A DNA stretch of 64,000 nt from Siphonodentalium dalli (GCA_032622095.1 CP136061.1:256445582-256509581); one strand, 5' to 3'. Positions 33,402 through 45,711 are shown, numbered from the stretch's first letter. The notes: a model not told the origin generated them from the sequence alone. Numbers and translations: made by a program.

Positions 33402-33609
33402 GAGACGCAAGTTTCGGTATCGGTGTCAACTTTACTGGAGTAGCCAAATGTTAGAATCCCTTTGAGTGGTGTTGCTGAAAATTATTTTGGTGAACATTTG
33501 TATCCAACAGAACAAAAAAATGTTATAGCCAATTGCCGTAGCGCAGTTTCATTTTTTTACATTTGTTGAACTGCAATTGTTCCCCATAAGCGAGAATCAC
33601 CCATATATG

Positions 33610-34854
33610 TGAAGGACTATCTTATAAGATATTTAATGGGTTCATGAGAGGAGGAAAAAATAGAAAGTGGTCGCACCATACATAGAATGTGCGATATTGA
33701 TAAACGTTCAATAGCGGTCCCGTATCAGACAGATCAGAACTCTTTGGCGTTACTTATCTGATCTTTCTTTTCGTTTGCAAATTACTTTCATGCGAAGAAG
33801 CACAAACTTGCGCTGTTATTAAATAAAATGGCACATTGTCTCTTGTAATTATGTTGTGATCACATACATCCTATATAACCTTACTGGCCAGTGTGTGTTA
33901 AACAACATCCAATCGGATAAGGAGCTGGTACTACAGACACATAACATATAGAGAGGGCCACGCATCAGAGATAACACGTTGATAATGAGTAGGCGTAGTC
34001 GAACGGGTGAGACAACCCGTGGGCAATTGGTTGTTGAATAATTCCTACCCCATGTGCAGTCGTGATCACACACATACTAGTATATAGCATACATGAATAG
34101 TTTCCTGGAGCCCGACATCACACAGGCGTTGAACGCAAACTGAATCAAACGATCAGTACGTGTACCCATTATTCAGTACCATAATTTTTCTGAAGCTGTG
34201 AACAAAGAAGCGATTAGAATGAACGATATGTAGCATTCGTCTACGGGGTTGATTTCAAGTTATATTCTAAACTGTTACATGTTTGGTGAGACGCATCGAA
34301 GTGGCTCTTCGTATATGTAAATATTCATCTCTGAAATTATCTCACTCAGAGTCTGAGTGAGAGAAATAAACACAGATCGATTCATTATCTGATTATCGCC
34401 GATAATGATCCGACATTTATGAGAAATTATCGTACGGTTGTGCTACTTTTGGTGACAAAACGTTAATTCTATAAAAGAAATTAACTGCACAGAAGTGGAT
34501 CCGTGCACGTGTGTACAAGGAAAACATTAACTGAATCAGATTATTATGATTATTTATTCCGTTGTGCCATTTGAGAGAGATAATTCAACCATTTCACCAA
34601 ACACTAATGCGATATTTGCGGGAAATTATTTACACAATTGGATTGTTTCTCTTCATCTTCTCTGTAACTTCCTGTACGAGAAGAACGGGCCCATATTTGA
34701 AGACGATAATTCACACCTGTGATCGTCCGTGTGAATGTGCTGTTTGCTTGAAAATATTCAATATTTCAAATACGGCACTGTGATAAGAATCCACTCCGGC
34801 AATTGCCCATATTAATGTGATATTTGTGGTAAATTATTCGCCGACTCAATAAAT
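33610..34854 (+). promoter_or_regulatory. Upstream region of the 34.9-kb finger gene
   Basis: 33676-33728 (CCATACATAGAATGTGCGAT, then GATAAACGTTCAATAG and CCCGTATC) matches the blocks upstream of the genes at 43 and 56 kb; the TATTTATAAA box there is TATTGATAAA here. 33840-34200 matches 58650-59000 (GAGGGCCACGC, GATAACACGT, TGATAATGAGTAGG, GTTGAACGCAAAC, ACCCATTATTCAGTACCATA). 34440-34620 also matches the 59-kb locus. From 34715 to 34854 there are worn finger units. Confidence 0.5.
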
Positions 34855-35640
34855 TTGTCTGCAAAGATGATGAATCATACCAACGATGACCGGCACCAGT
34901 CAAGTTCGCTAACGAGTCATGACATAATCCACTCCGGTGATAGCCCGTATCAATGTGGTATTTGTGGCAACTCATTTAATGACTCAAGCAATTTGTCTGC
35001 ACACATGGTGAACCATCCTGATGATCGACCATATCAGTGCGATATCTGCGACAAAGCATTCAAACAATCAAGTGCTCTGACAGTTCATAAAAGAATCCAT
35101 TCCGGTGATCGCCCGTATCAATGTGGGATTTGTGGTAAATCATACACCCAGTCTGGAAATTTGATTGCACACAAGAGGATACACACCGGAGATCGACCGT
35201 ATCAGTGTGATATATGCGACAAAGCATTCAAACAACCATGTGCTCTGACAAATCATAAAAGATCCCACTCCGACGTTCGCCCATATCAATGTGATGTTTG
35301 TGACAAAGCATTCAACCGGTTAGGTGATCTAACACGTCATAAAAGAATCCACTCCGATGACCGCCCGTATAGATGTGATATATGTGAAAAATCATTCAGC
35401 AGATCGGGACATTTGAAATCACACGAGATGATTCACACTGGAGTTCGACCGTATCAGTGTGATATATGCGAGAAAGCATTCATTACATCACATGACATGG
35501 ACAGACACAAACAAAGAACGCACTCCGGCATTCGCCCGCATCAGTGCGATATATGCGAGAAAACATTCACTAATTCACGCGACATGGAAAGACATAAACG
35601 AACACACTCCGGCATTCGCCCATACCAATGTGATATGTGA
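34855..35640 (+). CDS. C2H2 zinc-finger array protein, 8 fingers, possibly decaying
   Basis: The 261-residue frame has eight intact fingers from residue 32, with TGDRP/SGDRP linkers. The first 30 residues are worn: a unit reads DDRHQSSSLTSH and has lost the stretch with its cysteine pair. Fingers include CGICGNSFNDSSNLSAHMVNH, CDICDKAFKQSSALTVHKRIH and two C-terminal units with SRDMERH or SHDMDRH spacing. The stop follows a partial finger (PYQCDM, then TGA), and a further worn unit lies at 35641-35710. Order and text match the 29.4- and 59.7-kb genes. With both ends truncated it may be on the way to a pseudogene. Confidence 0.6.
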   Translation: MSAKMMNHTNDDRHQSSSLTSHDIIHSGDSPYQCGICGNSFNDSSNLSAHMVNHPDDRPYQCDICDKAFKQSSALTVHKRIHSGDRPYQCGICGKSYTQSGNLIAHKRIHTGDRPYQCDICDKAFKQPCALTNHKRSHSDVRPYQCDVCDKAFNRLGDLTRHKRIHSDDRPYRCDICEKSFSRSGHLKSHEMIHTGVRPYQCDICEKAFITSHDMDRHKQRTHSGIRPHQCDICEKTFTNSRDMERHKRTHSGIRPYQCDM

Positions 35641-36339
35641 CAAAGCATTCTAACAATCAAGTGCTCTAATAAGCAGTACACAAATCCACTACGGCGATCG
35701 CATGTATCAGTTGATTTAAGCATATGTTATTGCCATATTTACATGCATATGTACATACAACAAGTAAGATTGGGACACAAGTGCCGACATTTTGATTTGT
35801 CCCGTTCCCAGATAAACAAAGAAGGGTTAGAAAGGCCCCGAGCCGACAAGGTGAATATATAGTTGTGTGTATTGATATGTTTATACTCTTGGGGCGGATT
35901 AGACAACCATGGGGCGTTGTATGCAAAGCAATAACTTGCGATGGTATTTAGTCCGTCTTATAAAATATAAACGATTCAGTGAAATCTTGATTACTGAGGG
36001 GGCATGTTAAGTACTGGGTTAATGGTCTAATGTGTGGTGGGAGTTGTGACCATGTCGGGCGGTGCCTCACTAAACAAAGTATAATGCGGCAACAAAAATA
36101 AAAAATATATATCTAACATTTCAATTAGTGCAACAAAGAAAATTATATATTGGGTAACTCCCATCCATGTATGTAATTTTTTTTGTATTAGATTGTGTAG
36201 TAGAAAGTAAGAAGTTTTTGAGTAAGACTGATCCAATTCCACTGGGTTCACGAGAATCGTTCTGACAGTGCAATGTATTTAGGACCGGCAATCAACATTT
36301 CAGTATTTTTCGCGGTCACTAATTAGTTCCTGTATGTTT
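35641..36339. other. Worn finger, then gene-free sequence
   Basis: 35641-35710 keeps AAGCATTCTAACAATCAAGT and TCCACTACGGCGATCGC, the remains of one finger. From there to 36339 no gene is supported. Confidence 0.5.
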
Positions 36340-37040
36340 TTGTCCCATGTAGAAAGCATTGGGACAGAGCGGGACAAGCGTTACAAAAGCTGATATAAGA
36401 CATATATACTTATTTCTAATGGTTATCTGCGTCTCATTAGACACTTAGAGAAGTGTTATTATTTCTCATCGTTATCTGCGTCCCAGTAGTAACCCTTGGG
36501 ACAGAGCGGGACAGACGTTACAGAAGTTTAGAGAAGTGTTTTTATTTCTCATCGTTATCTGCGTCCCAGTAGTAAACCTTGGGACAGAGCGGGACAATCG
36601 TTACAGCAGTTTAAGGAATCGTTTTTATTTCTAGTAATTATCTGCGTCCCAGTAGTAACCCTTGGGGCAGAGCGATACAAGCGGTACAGAAGTTCAGAGA
36701 AGTGTTTTTATTTCTAGTGATTATCTGCGTACTAGTAGTAACCCTTGGGACAGAGCGATACAAGCGTTACAGAAGTTTAGAGAAGTGTTTTTATTTCTCT
36801 TCGTTATCTGCGTCCCCCCCCAAATGATTTTATTTCTCATTGTTAACTGCGTCCCAGTAGTAACCCTTGGGACAGACGTTACAGCAGTTGAATGAATCGT
36901 TTTTATTTCTAGTGATTATTTGCGTCCTAGTAGTAACCATTGGGACAGAGCGATACAAGCGTTATAGCAGTTTAAGGAATCGTTTTTATATGGCAAGAAA
37001 CGTGAGCAGAAAGTCCCAAGGGTTACTACTGGGACGCAGA
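36340..37040 (+). repeat. 83-bp minisatellite with an inverted last unit
   Basis: The word CTGCGTCC recurs at 36476, 36559, 36642, 36725 and 36808, exactly 83 bp apart, with partial units before (36427) and after (36847, 36920). Each unit has CAGTAGTAACCCTTGGGACA and TACAGAAGTTTAGAGAAGTG or variants. At 37009-37038 part of the unit appears inverted (CCCAAGGGTTACTACTGGGA). A C8 run interrupts one unit near 36814. Confidence 0.95.
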
Positions 37041-38106
37041 TTAGTTCCTATAGCTCATCTTTGGACTAATTATACAAAAAAATTTGAATAAATTGTAGGT
37101 CTGCTACAACAATTCATAAAGAATGTTGATGAAGTGCGATAGATCGTGCAGTGCAAGTGGGATGTTTGTGTCTGGCCGCACCCTATCTATGTTGATGTTA
37201 AGGCATAAGCATGTGTACAATTATTTATCGAGAATTGTATTATATCATCTATTTATAAATCTTATTTGAAATTTACCTCTCAACTATTCAGAAACTGGAA
37301 TAATATATTGTATATCTAATATAACAATTGCATGTGCTGACTTTGTGTGTATATATATAATTGTTTTTTTTATATATCTCTATAATTTGTAATACGCTAT
37401 GGACATATGTCTGAAATAAAGTATATCATTGTATAGTGGTCCGAGGGGAGGAATAGTTCCGGATGCGGGGGGACCACTCCTCCACCGAGGACCACTATTC
37501 TGGCATATTCACCGACAAGCCGTGCAATAATTATTATATTTTATCCAACGTTGTTCATGCTGTCCCAGATCCCATAGTTCATGTATTTTCTTTTCGTCGC
37601 AGAAAGGTTTTAGAATTTTCAGTGCGAATTTTGTTGTCTCTTTATTTTGTTTTCCTGGTCAAATTCTCTTAAATATATTGGCCTCCTTCTTGAATACTCC
37701 CCGGAATAGTGGGCATGCTAAAACTAGATTTCTGGATTTCCGCAGCGATAGTGGGTCTGCTAAAATTAAGAAGCACACTATCGTGTTGTAGACGAAACTA
37801 TCGGTAATAGTGAATGTCACGCAACCAATATGAAGCGCGGATTATGCTTAGATAATCATGTGAGATTAAATATTGATATATATATATATATATGCTCTGA
37901 AAAATAATTATGAAGGTCACATATTTTTTTTTCTTTTCACATATAACGCTCTTTTGTGTTCCACGACGTACAAATGTCTGCTTGTTAGGAAACCAAACAT
38001 TGCGCTTAAATTTGTATTTTTTTGTATGAAGACACGAAGGCATCACGCAATAATGATGGTGTGAAGTATGAATTGTTAGTTGCATAGATTCCACCCATAA
38101 TATGAG
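37041..38106. other. Gene-free, AT-rich
   Basis: An AATAAA with following GT-rich text lies at about 37417-37422. At 37437-37495 GTGGTCC and GGACCAC blocks form a small foldback. A TA dinucleotide run is at 37876-37893. No gene is supported. Confidence 0.5.
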
Positions 38107-38536
38107 ATGGACATATTCAGAGTGAGGGAGGTCCGTTACAACAAAGTCGGCCGCAGTATGGCTGCAATGTCAAAACTGAATTGTCAACCCCCAATCGACG
38201 ATGCGTTAATTAATAATATTAATCCCGCCCACTTACAAGTATGTGTATGGAGACGGGCGCTTGACTACGCACTTCTCGATCGCAATATATCTTATTACGG
38301 CTGGTCCAAGAGTGGACGGGTTACACTCCGAACCTCGTTCCAACTGGGAAGCCACTGGTTCCGGAGACTATAATATACTAAAAGTCATTATATATCGTTT
38401 GGCTTTAAATGCCCCTTGCATGGCCAAACGTTGTGGGTGTAGGCACGCGGGTTTAACTTGCACGACGTTATGTGCATATGAGGGGGCAATCAGTTATGAA
38501 CGAGCTGACACATCGACCTGTCGAGGAATATACTAA
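38107..38536 (+). pseudogene. Decayed cysteine-rich C-terminal reading frame
   Basis: Two frames together read REVRYNKVGRSMAAM, PAHLQVCVWRRALD, YYGWSKSGRV and then APCMAKRCGCRHAGLTCTT with LCAYEG. This order (a GRS/HLQ block, a YGW block, then a CXC-like cysteine cluster with AGLxCT) is one I have seen at the C-terminus of large invertebrate ORFs of unclear, probably transposon-related, nature. At least one frame change separates the parts. A related copy lies on the minus strand at about 48350-48540. Function is unknown. Confidence 0.5.
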
Positions 38537-39157
38537 TGACAAACACTAAAATTTCTAGGTACATTAATTCTTTAATTTACCAATCGATTTACATATGTCA
38601 ATATAATTCATTTGTTTCTGTCGTAATGACCTATTGTTACACAATAGAAACAAAACGTTATATATCGGAAGCACTGTCTTGATAGTCCTGCAACAGTTAT
38701 GATTGGAAGAATGAGAGCTGCCATTTCGGCTGCCATCTTGAGTATTTAGTTATAGATTTTGTCCAGTTCATTTTATTTGTGACAGAATATCATAATACAC
38801 GTATCCTGTTACATCAATAATTTCATAAACGGTGTTATTGATACGGAATTACCGCTGACATTGTCGAGATATACAAATAATTTCAGCATTTTGGGTTCCC
38901 CAAATGTTACACCTCTACACCAACTGGGATATCAATAAAGATGCACCAGTGATAAATTATCGACAGAGAAAAGAAAACCTTTAACAGAGAATTTTGGCTC
39001 ACATCCCAGGTCTGCAGGATTAACAGGTACCCTTTGTCTAATAAGGCTGAATGGTTTATATTTGGTAGTGGTATATTGTTAAGTAATGTGGTTGCATTAA
39101 AGAAGTCTAGACACGGAATTTAAAGGTATCGACACAATATGGAGCCCGGGAGGTGAC
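38537..39157 (-). repeat. Dispersed repeat, inverted copy at 47590-48110
   Basis: The reverse complement of 38537-38990 follows 47590-48110 in order (TGCCAAAATGGC-like, GAACTGGACAAAAT, GGTAATTCCGTATCAATAAC, GTTGATGTGG-like). Together with the cysteine-rich frame it marks the 3' end of one repeated unit that is inverted between the two sites. No other gene is seen to 39157. Confidence 0.7.
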
Positions 39158-39169
39158 ATGGTAAATATA

Positions 39170-39245
39170 TTTTATAATCCGTGCGCACGGATTAATAATC
39201 CGTGCGCACGAATTAATAAACCGTGCGCACGAATTAATAATCGCC
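39170..39245 (+). repeat. Three copies of a 22-bp GTGCGCACG repeat
   Basis: TCCGTGCGCACGGATTAATA is followed by two variants (CCGTGCGCACGAATTAATAA). Each unit contains the palindrome CGTGCGCACG. It abuts the 3' end of a finger pseudogene. Confidence 0.9.
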
Positions 39246-39254
39246 GGAATGGAT

Positions 39255-40189
39255 TTATGAGCGATCGCCGGAATGGATTATCTTACGTCTTATGTGTTTC
39301 GTCGGGTTACTTGATTTGGGGAATGCTTTCTCGCAAATATCGCACTTGTACGGCCGATCTCCAGTGTGTGTCCTCGTGTGTGAAAACAAATGCCCCGACT
39401 GGCTAAATGACTTCCCACAAATATCACAATGATATGGTCGATCTCCAGTGTGAATTCTCTTTTGATCTGTCAAACTGCCCGACGATGTGAAAGAATTTTC
39501 ACATATATCACATCCATATGGGCGTTCACCAGAGTGGATTATCTTATGTCTCGTCAGTTTGGTTGATCTAGTGAATGATTTATCGCATATGTCGCAGTGA
39601 TAGGGTCGATCTCCAGGGTGTGTCCCCATGTGCGAAATTAAATGTCCCGACTGGTAGAATGATTCCCCACAAATGTCACACTGATACGGTCTATCTCCAG
39701 TATGAATTCGCTTGTGTGAAATTAAATGTCCCGACTGGCAGAATGATTTACCACAGAGTTATTTTGTGTTCAGTCAAACTGTCCGACCTGGTGAAAGATT
39801 TCTCACAAATGTCACATTGGTACAGGCGGTCACGGGAGTGGATTCTCTTTATATGGGTTGACAGGTATCTTGATTGAGCGAAAGATTTCCCACAAATATT
39901 GCACTGATAGGGTCGATCTCCAGTGTGAAATATCTTGTGTATAGTCAAAGTATCCGGCATTGTGGAATTTTTTTCAGAAATGCCACAACGAGCTGGTCGC
40001 TCGCCGTAATGGATTGCATTATGTTGCGTATTAAGGCTGTTTGATTTAGTGAATGATTGTTCGCACATATCGCAATGATAAGGTCGATATCCAGTCAATC
40101 CTCTTGTGTCCAATCAAATTGCCTGATTGAGTAAATGATTTCCCTCAAATATCACATGTGTATTGACGATCGCCGGAATGAGTTTTTTT
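39255..40189 (-). pseudogene. Zinc-finger array pseudogene, truncated by a MITE
   Basis: Two open segments, 39255 to about 39757 and 39748-40113, hold some nine finger units with DICxKSF and TGDRP linkers. Lesions are a deletion joining them near 39757 with a frame change, a finger with Q in place of the first histidine (LTDQKRIH), one with a lost cysteine (CGISEKNS), and an in-frame stop in the unit at 40114-40185. Its 5' end is replaced at about 40190 by a MITE fragment. Only the downstream four fingers are near perfect. Confidence 0.8.
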
Positions 40190-40359
40190 CCGAATGGTCG
40201 GTTCTAAAAATAGTAACATAAACGGGCCCGATTTAATATTCGAAATAAAATCAATATTTATTGATAGAAGCTTTTCCGGACATAGGTCTTCAGTTGATAT
40301 ATATTATTTTATACCCACGCAACTATTTAAAATTTGTTATTTAAAGAGATAATCCATCT
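40190..40359 (+). mobile_element. TTAA-MITE copy 9, right end
   Basis: Starts abruptly at CCGAATGGTCGGTTC in mid element and runs to CCATCT, then TTAA at 40360-40363. It removes the 5' part of the finger pseudogene. Confidence 0.8.
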
Positions 40360-40363
40360 TTAA

Positions 40364-40868
40364 AGTATAAATGTGGTGGTTTGTTCTGTAATCTGGCCAG
40401 AAATTTAAATGTTCAAGATTGCAACAACCTACCCCAAACGGCATATTGCCGTACTGGTGTGACCATGTTCTATTCAGTAGCATGAGTTAGAAAACACCAT
40501 AGAACGTGTTTTTATGAATGTAAGTTTACACCAGATACTAAAAATGATAACCGTCTTACTTTCGTAATATTATACAAAATGGCGGCCATAAAATAGGTAT
40601 TTAGGAATAGTCTTGCAAACTGCTAAATCGGTAATAAACCATTTTTACGATTATCGAATAAAATGCAGTTATGACGAGATTTTATGGTTCAATTATCAGC
40701 GGCATTAGAATCATGGGTTCATACATATGCTAGCCCAGTGCTTAGTAACTGGAAAAGGTTTGTAAGCTCATAGCCGACATCTTCGACTTTGCCATTGGTT
40801 CGTCATACGGCAAACTTTCTACACATTCTCTCGCAATGATAGGGATTGAACAGATCATGCAATAGCTA
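40364..40868. other. Gene-free stretch
   Basis: 40410-40450 shares CAAGATTGCAACAACCTACC with 48710-48735. No gene is seen. Confidence 0.45.
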
Positions 40869-41282
40869 TGGTGGGTTATCTCTTTGTAAACATATATTAT
40901 ATAGTTACCGGGGTATAAAATATTAGATCTGAATCGGAGACGTCTGTCCGTAAATGCGTCTATCGATTAATATTGATTTGATTTCGAACGGTTTCTGGTC
41001 TAAAAAGGTGTGGTTGTTTAGCTAACGAACAATAGTAGTTACTGTTAACAGACACCATAAATTTTATTGCGTAATTTTGTCAGAAATAAACGTTAATTAT
41101 ACCCATTATCACTTATAACTATGGAATAAAAAAACAATACAACACACCAATCTGGGACATTTGACATTCGGTGCGTAGCCATAGGAACAACCCAATGATC
41201 TATATTGCTATATGGTATCACCCGAATGGTCTGTTCTAAAAATATACAAATAAACGGTCCCAATAAAATATTCGAAATAATA
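40869..41282 (+). mobile_element. TTAA-MITE copy 10, right end missing
   Basis: The left end is degraded (ATGGTGGGTTATCTC). The match continues to ATATTCGAAATAA and stops. It belongs to the second variant (AACGGTCCCAATAAAATATT). Confidence 0.7.
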
Positions 41283-41719
41283 GGACTTGCTTTCTTTGCA
41301 GCATTGATGAGAATGTCAATCACCCTGGTGTATAAAGCAACAATGTCGGATTTACTGGAGACCGTTGTGTCCAACAGACCGACATCGTGTTCTGCAGCCG
41401 AGTGGTAAACTGTAACATATATATATGAAGCTTTGACCATGGAATACATGCTATAATATTGATATTATCGTTATGGGGCAAGTATGATATATCAAGGAAC
41501 ATTGAGCACAAAATTGGTCTGTGGTTCAATGCGTTTGGTGAATCATCATGCAATATATGGATACGTTTAACCATTTCTGATTTACACCTATGAGTTACAA
41601 TGTGATCACTCATGGATGTAGAAACGCTTGAGTTGTATGGAATATATGTATGATCTCGGTCTTCGCGTATATCCAAAGTGACTAGTGACACAAGCCCATT
41701 TGAGTCAAGGAAGTTTTCA
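41283..41719. other. Gene-free stretch
   Basis: Small open frames occur on both strands but show no family motif, so I do not call a gene. Confidence 0.4.
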
Positions 41720-43180
<1,461 letters not shown>

Positions 43181-43457
43181 CTCTTACTTACGACCGTTCA
43201 GAAAATGCTTTCTCGCAAATTTAGAATGCACTGGTGCCGTTATTGACAACAGAATGACAAGAGACACAGTACAGTTGTATTAAAAGCGAGTGCGATTGAA
43301 GCAGCTTCACAGGAAAGTATTTTAAAACTAAAATATATATATAGGTCACAGAGAAGTGACCACAAAGAATTATGGTCTGCCCGATACGGGGACATTATTG
43401 AACGTTTATAAATACCACAAATTCTATGTATGGGTTACATTTACACAGTTGTGTTAA
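43181..43457 (-). promoter_or_regulatory. Conserved promoter-like region with TATA box
   Basis: On the minus strand TATTTATAAA at 43405-43414 sits in a block (CATACATAGAAT, then AAACGTTCAATAATG and CCCCGTATCGG) that recurs at 55983-56036 and, with a changed box, at 33676-33728. It lies about 230 bp upstream of the ATG. A GTAAGT at 43186-43191 lies just upstream of the ATG, as in the 54.7-kb gene. Confidence 0.55.
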
Positions 43458-43948
43458 AGGTGGATTATCTCTTTGTAAACATGTATTATATAGTTACCGG
43501 GGTATAAAATATTAGATTTGAATCGAAGACTCCTGTCCGGAAATGCTTCTATCGATTAATATTAATTTTATTTCGAATATTTTCTGGTCTAAAAAGGTGT
43601 GTTTGTTCAGCTAACGAACAATAGTGGTTACTGGTAACAGAGACCAGAAATTATATTGTGCAATTTTGTCACAAATAAACGTTAATTATACTCATTATCT
43701 CTTATATCTGTGGAACAAAACAGTACAAACAACCAATCTGTGACATTTGACATTCGTTGCGTAGCCGTAGGAACAGCCCAGTGCTCTATATCGCAATACG
43801 GTCTCATCCGAATGGTCGGTTCTAAAAATAGTAACATAAATGGGCCCGATTTAATATTCGAAATAAAATCAATATTAATTGATAGAAGCTTTTCCGGACA
43901 TAGGTCTTCAGTCCATATCTATTATTTTATACCCACGCAACTATTTAA
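43458..43948 (+). mobile_element. TTAA-MITE copy 11, lacks the extreme right end
   Basis: Left end AGGTGG after TTAA at 43454-43457. It is intact to ACCCACGCAACTAT, where the internal TTAA (43945-43948) has been used as the target for copy 12. Confidence 0.85.
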
Positions 43949-44016
43949 AGATGGATTATCTCTTTAAATAACAAATTTTAAATAGTTGCGTGGGTATAAA
44001 ATAATAGATATGAACA
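43949..44016 (-). mobile_element. TTAA-MITE copy 12, right-end fragment inside copy 11
   Basis: AGATGGATTATCTCTTTAAA directly follows the internal TTAA of copy 11 and runs for 68 bp to ATGAAC, where unrelated coding-like sequence begins. The remainder and the end of copy 11 are missing, so a deletion or capture took place. Confidence 0.8.
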
Positions 44017-44437
44017 GGGATGCCGCCAGCTTCGATGTGGAGATGGGCACTAAACCCGCTGCCCCCCCCCCCCCCACGGGCAACAACAGCTCTAGCTCCA
44101 CCCGTACCCATGAAGAGGTAGTGGCAGAAACCAACAGACATGTGGAAGCACTCGAAAATAAATGGGAAGAAATTGACAGGCGAAATGCAGAAAAAGACAG
44201 GCAACTTTCAGCAGCGCTCCACCAATACCATCAACAACAACAACAACAACAGAAGGAAGAAATCCAAAAAAGGAAGAAAAATAATAATGTCTAGATCATC
44301 TTTTTTTCATGATTCATTGTTATGTGCATTCATAAATTCACACATCACTCCCAAGTGGGTTGTAGGAGAGGCGTTCCGCCCCTTTCGAATCCTCCCTTGG
44401 CCCAATCCCGAACTCCCAATAAACAAAAATGCTTTAA
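44017..44437 (+). pseudogene. Fragment of an unknown ORF, coiled-coil and Gln-rich
   Basis: Reading from about 44011 the frame gives DAASFDVEMGTKPAAPPPP, a serine/threonine stretch, then EVVAETNRHVEALENKWEEI and DRRNAEKDRQLSAALHQY, then seven glutamines and a basic end before a stop at 44292-44294. The middle has heptad-like spacing and probably forms a coiled coil. A C14 run at 44063-44076 and a CAA run at 44230-44249 are slippage-prone. An AATAAA lies at 44418-44423. The 5' end is lost at the junction with MITE copy 12. I do not recognise the family. Confidence 0.4.
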
Positions 44438-44956
44438 AGGTGGATTATCTCTTTGTAAACATGTTTTATATAGTTACCGGGGTATAAAATATTAGAGTTG
44501 AATCGAAGACTCCTGTCCGGAAATGCTTCTATCGATTAATATTAATTTTATTTCGAATTTTTCTGGTCTAAAAAAGTGTGTTTGTTCAGCTAACGAACAA
44601 TAGTGGTTACTGTTAACAGAGACCAGAAATTTTATTGTACAATTTTGTCACAAATAAACGTTAATTATACTCATTACCGCTCATATATGTGCAACAAAAC
44701 AATACAAACATTCAATCTGGGACATTTGACTTTCGATGCGTAGCCATAGGAACAGCCCAGTGCTCTATATCGCAATATAGTATCATCCGAATTGTCTGTT
44801 CTAAAAATAGACACATAAACGGTCCCGATTTAATATTCGAAATAAATTCAATATTAATTGATAGAAGCTTTTCCGGAAAGGGGTCTTCAGTTCATATATA
44901 TTATGTTATACCCACGCAACTATTTAAAATTTGTTATTTAAAGAGATAATCCATCT
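44438..44956 (+). mobile_element. TTAA-MITE copy 13, complete
   Basis: 519 bp between TTAA at 44434-44437 and 44957-44960, with AGGTGG and CCATCT ends and the GGTCCCGATTTAATATT middle. Confidence 0.9.
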
Positions 44957-45067
44957 TTAACATTGACTGTCAGCTAATTGGTTGGGTGATGCAGCTTAAT
45001 ATAGAAGTGGCGATATGTTGTTGTATCGGATTTGACAAAATCGTTTATAAAATTCCTCTCTCTCTCT

Positions 45068-45711
45068 AAAGCTTCCTAAAGTATTATGGCGTAGCAAGAC
45101 CGTTCAAATGCGTTCGCGTGTATGATCGAACAGCAATGGGGATGCCTTGTTCCGAGACAGCCCTTGAAGAACTCATGTCCCGTGTACTTGAAAAATTGTG
45201 ATGGAAGGCGTTGTTGCAAAGCTGGCCGACGATTTTTTTTGTGGCGGGAACAACCCAGAGGAAATAACTGGACTCGTACTCCAAGCGTTTGATGAGTGTG
45301 GACTCTTCCAGTAAAACTGTTATAGCCCCCAAGTCTACCACAAATCTTGGTGGAAATGGAGCAATGGCCATTTGGAAGCGAGTAGTCACCGTATTGCCAC
45401 ATTGTCGACGTGAACCCGTCCTACTACGGTTCGAGGAATGAGAGCCTGTATTGGATGATATACAATTATTGCTCGTCTGATTCCGCAGTGTGCATAGTTA
45501 TTTGTTCCCCTGGACGACGTTGTCGCAGGTGTCACACCAAGCGGCACACTCGTATGGTCGGACGAATTACTGGCCGCTTTTGCCAAAGCTCAATGTCACC
45601 TTACAGCTTCCAAGTCATTAACAATGCCTCGACGAAGTGACAAGATGTGAATCGTCACCGACAGAACGATCAAACATGATGGAATCGGCGCAACCCTGTA
45701 TGTAGTGCGCG
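45068..45711 (+). pseudogene. Reverse transcriptase part of relic pol
   Basis: A frame from about 45068 reads [20 protein letters not shown], then [20 protein letters not shown], then TGA. The next frame gives GVVAKLADDFFCGGNNPEE, whose ADD is the catalytic pair. Beyond 45260 the palm and thumb decay through several frames (IAPKST near 45330). Reverse transcriptase would have copied the element RNA. The many changes of frame show it is dead. Confidence 0.7.

Larger units (their letters stand above)
31152..33609. mobile_element. DNA transposon, 36-bp perfect inverted ends, repeated internal motif
   Basis: The 36 bases at 31152-31187 are the exact reverse complement of 33574-33609 (core GGGTGATTCTCGCTTATGGG). 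Both ends start CATATATG, so the target duplication may lie in the ATATAT step, but its length cannot be fixed. The 2.46-kb body has no recognisable transposase and is AT-rich, so it is non-autonomous or fully decayed. It carries eight copies of GATACCTACGTTACC or a close match (separate entry). I do not recognise the family. Confidence 0.85.
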
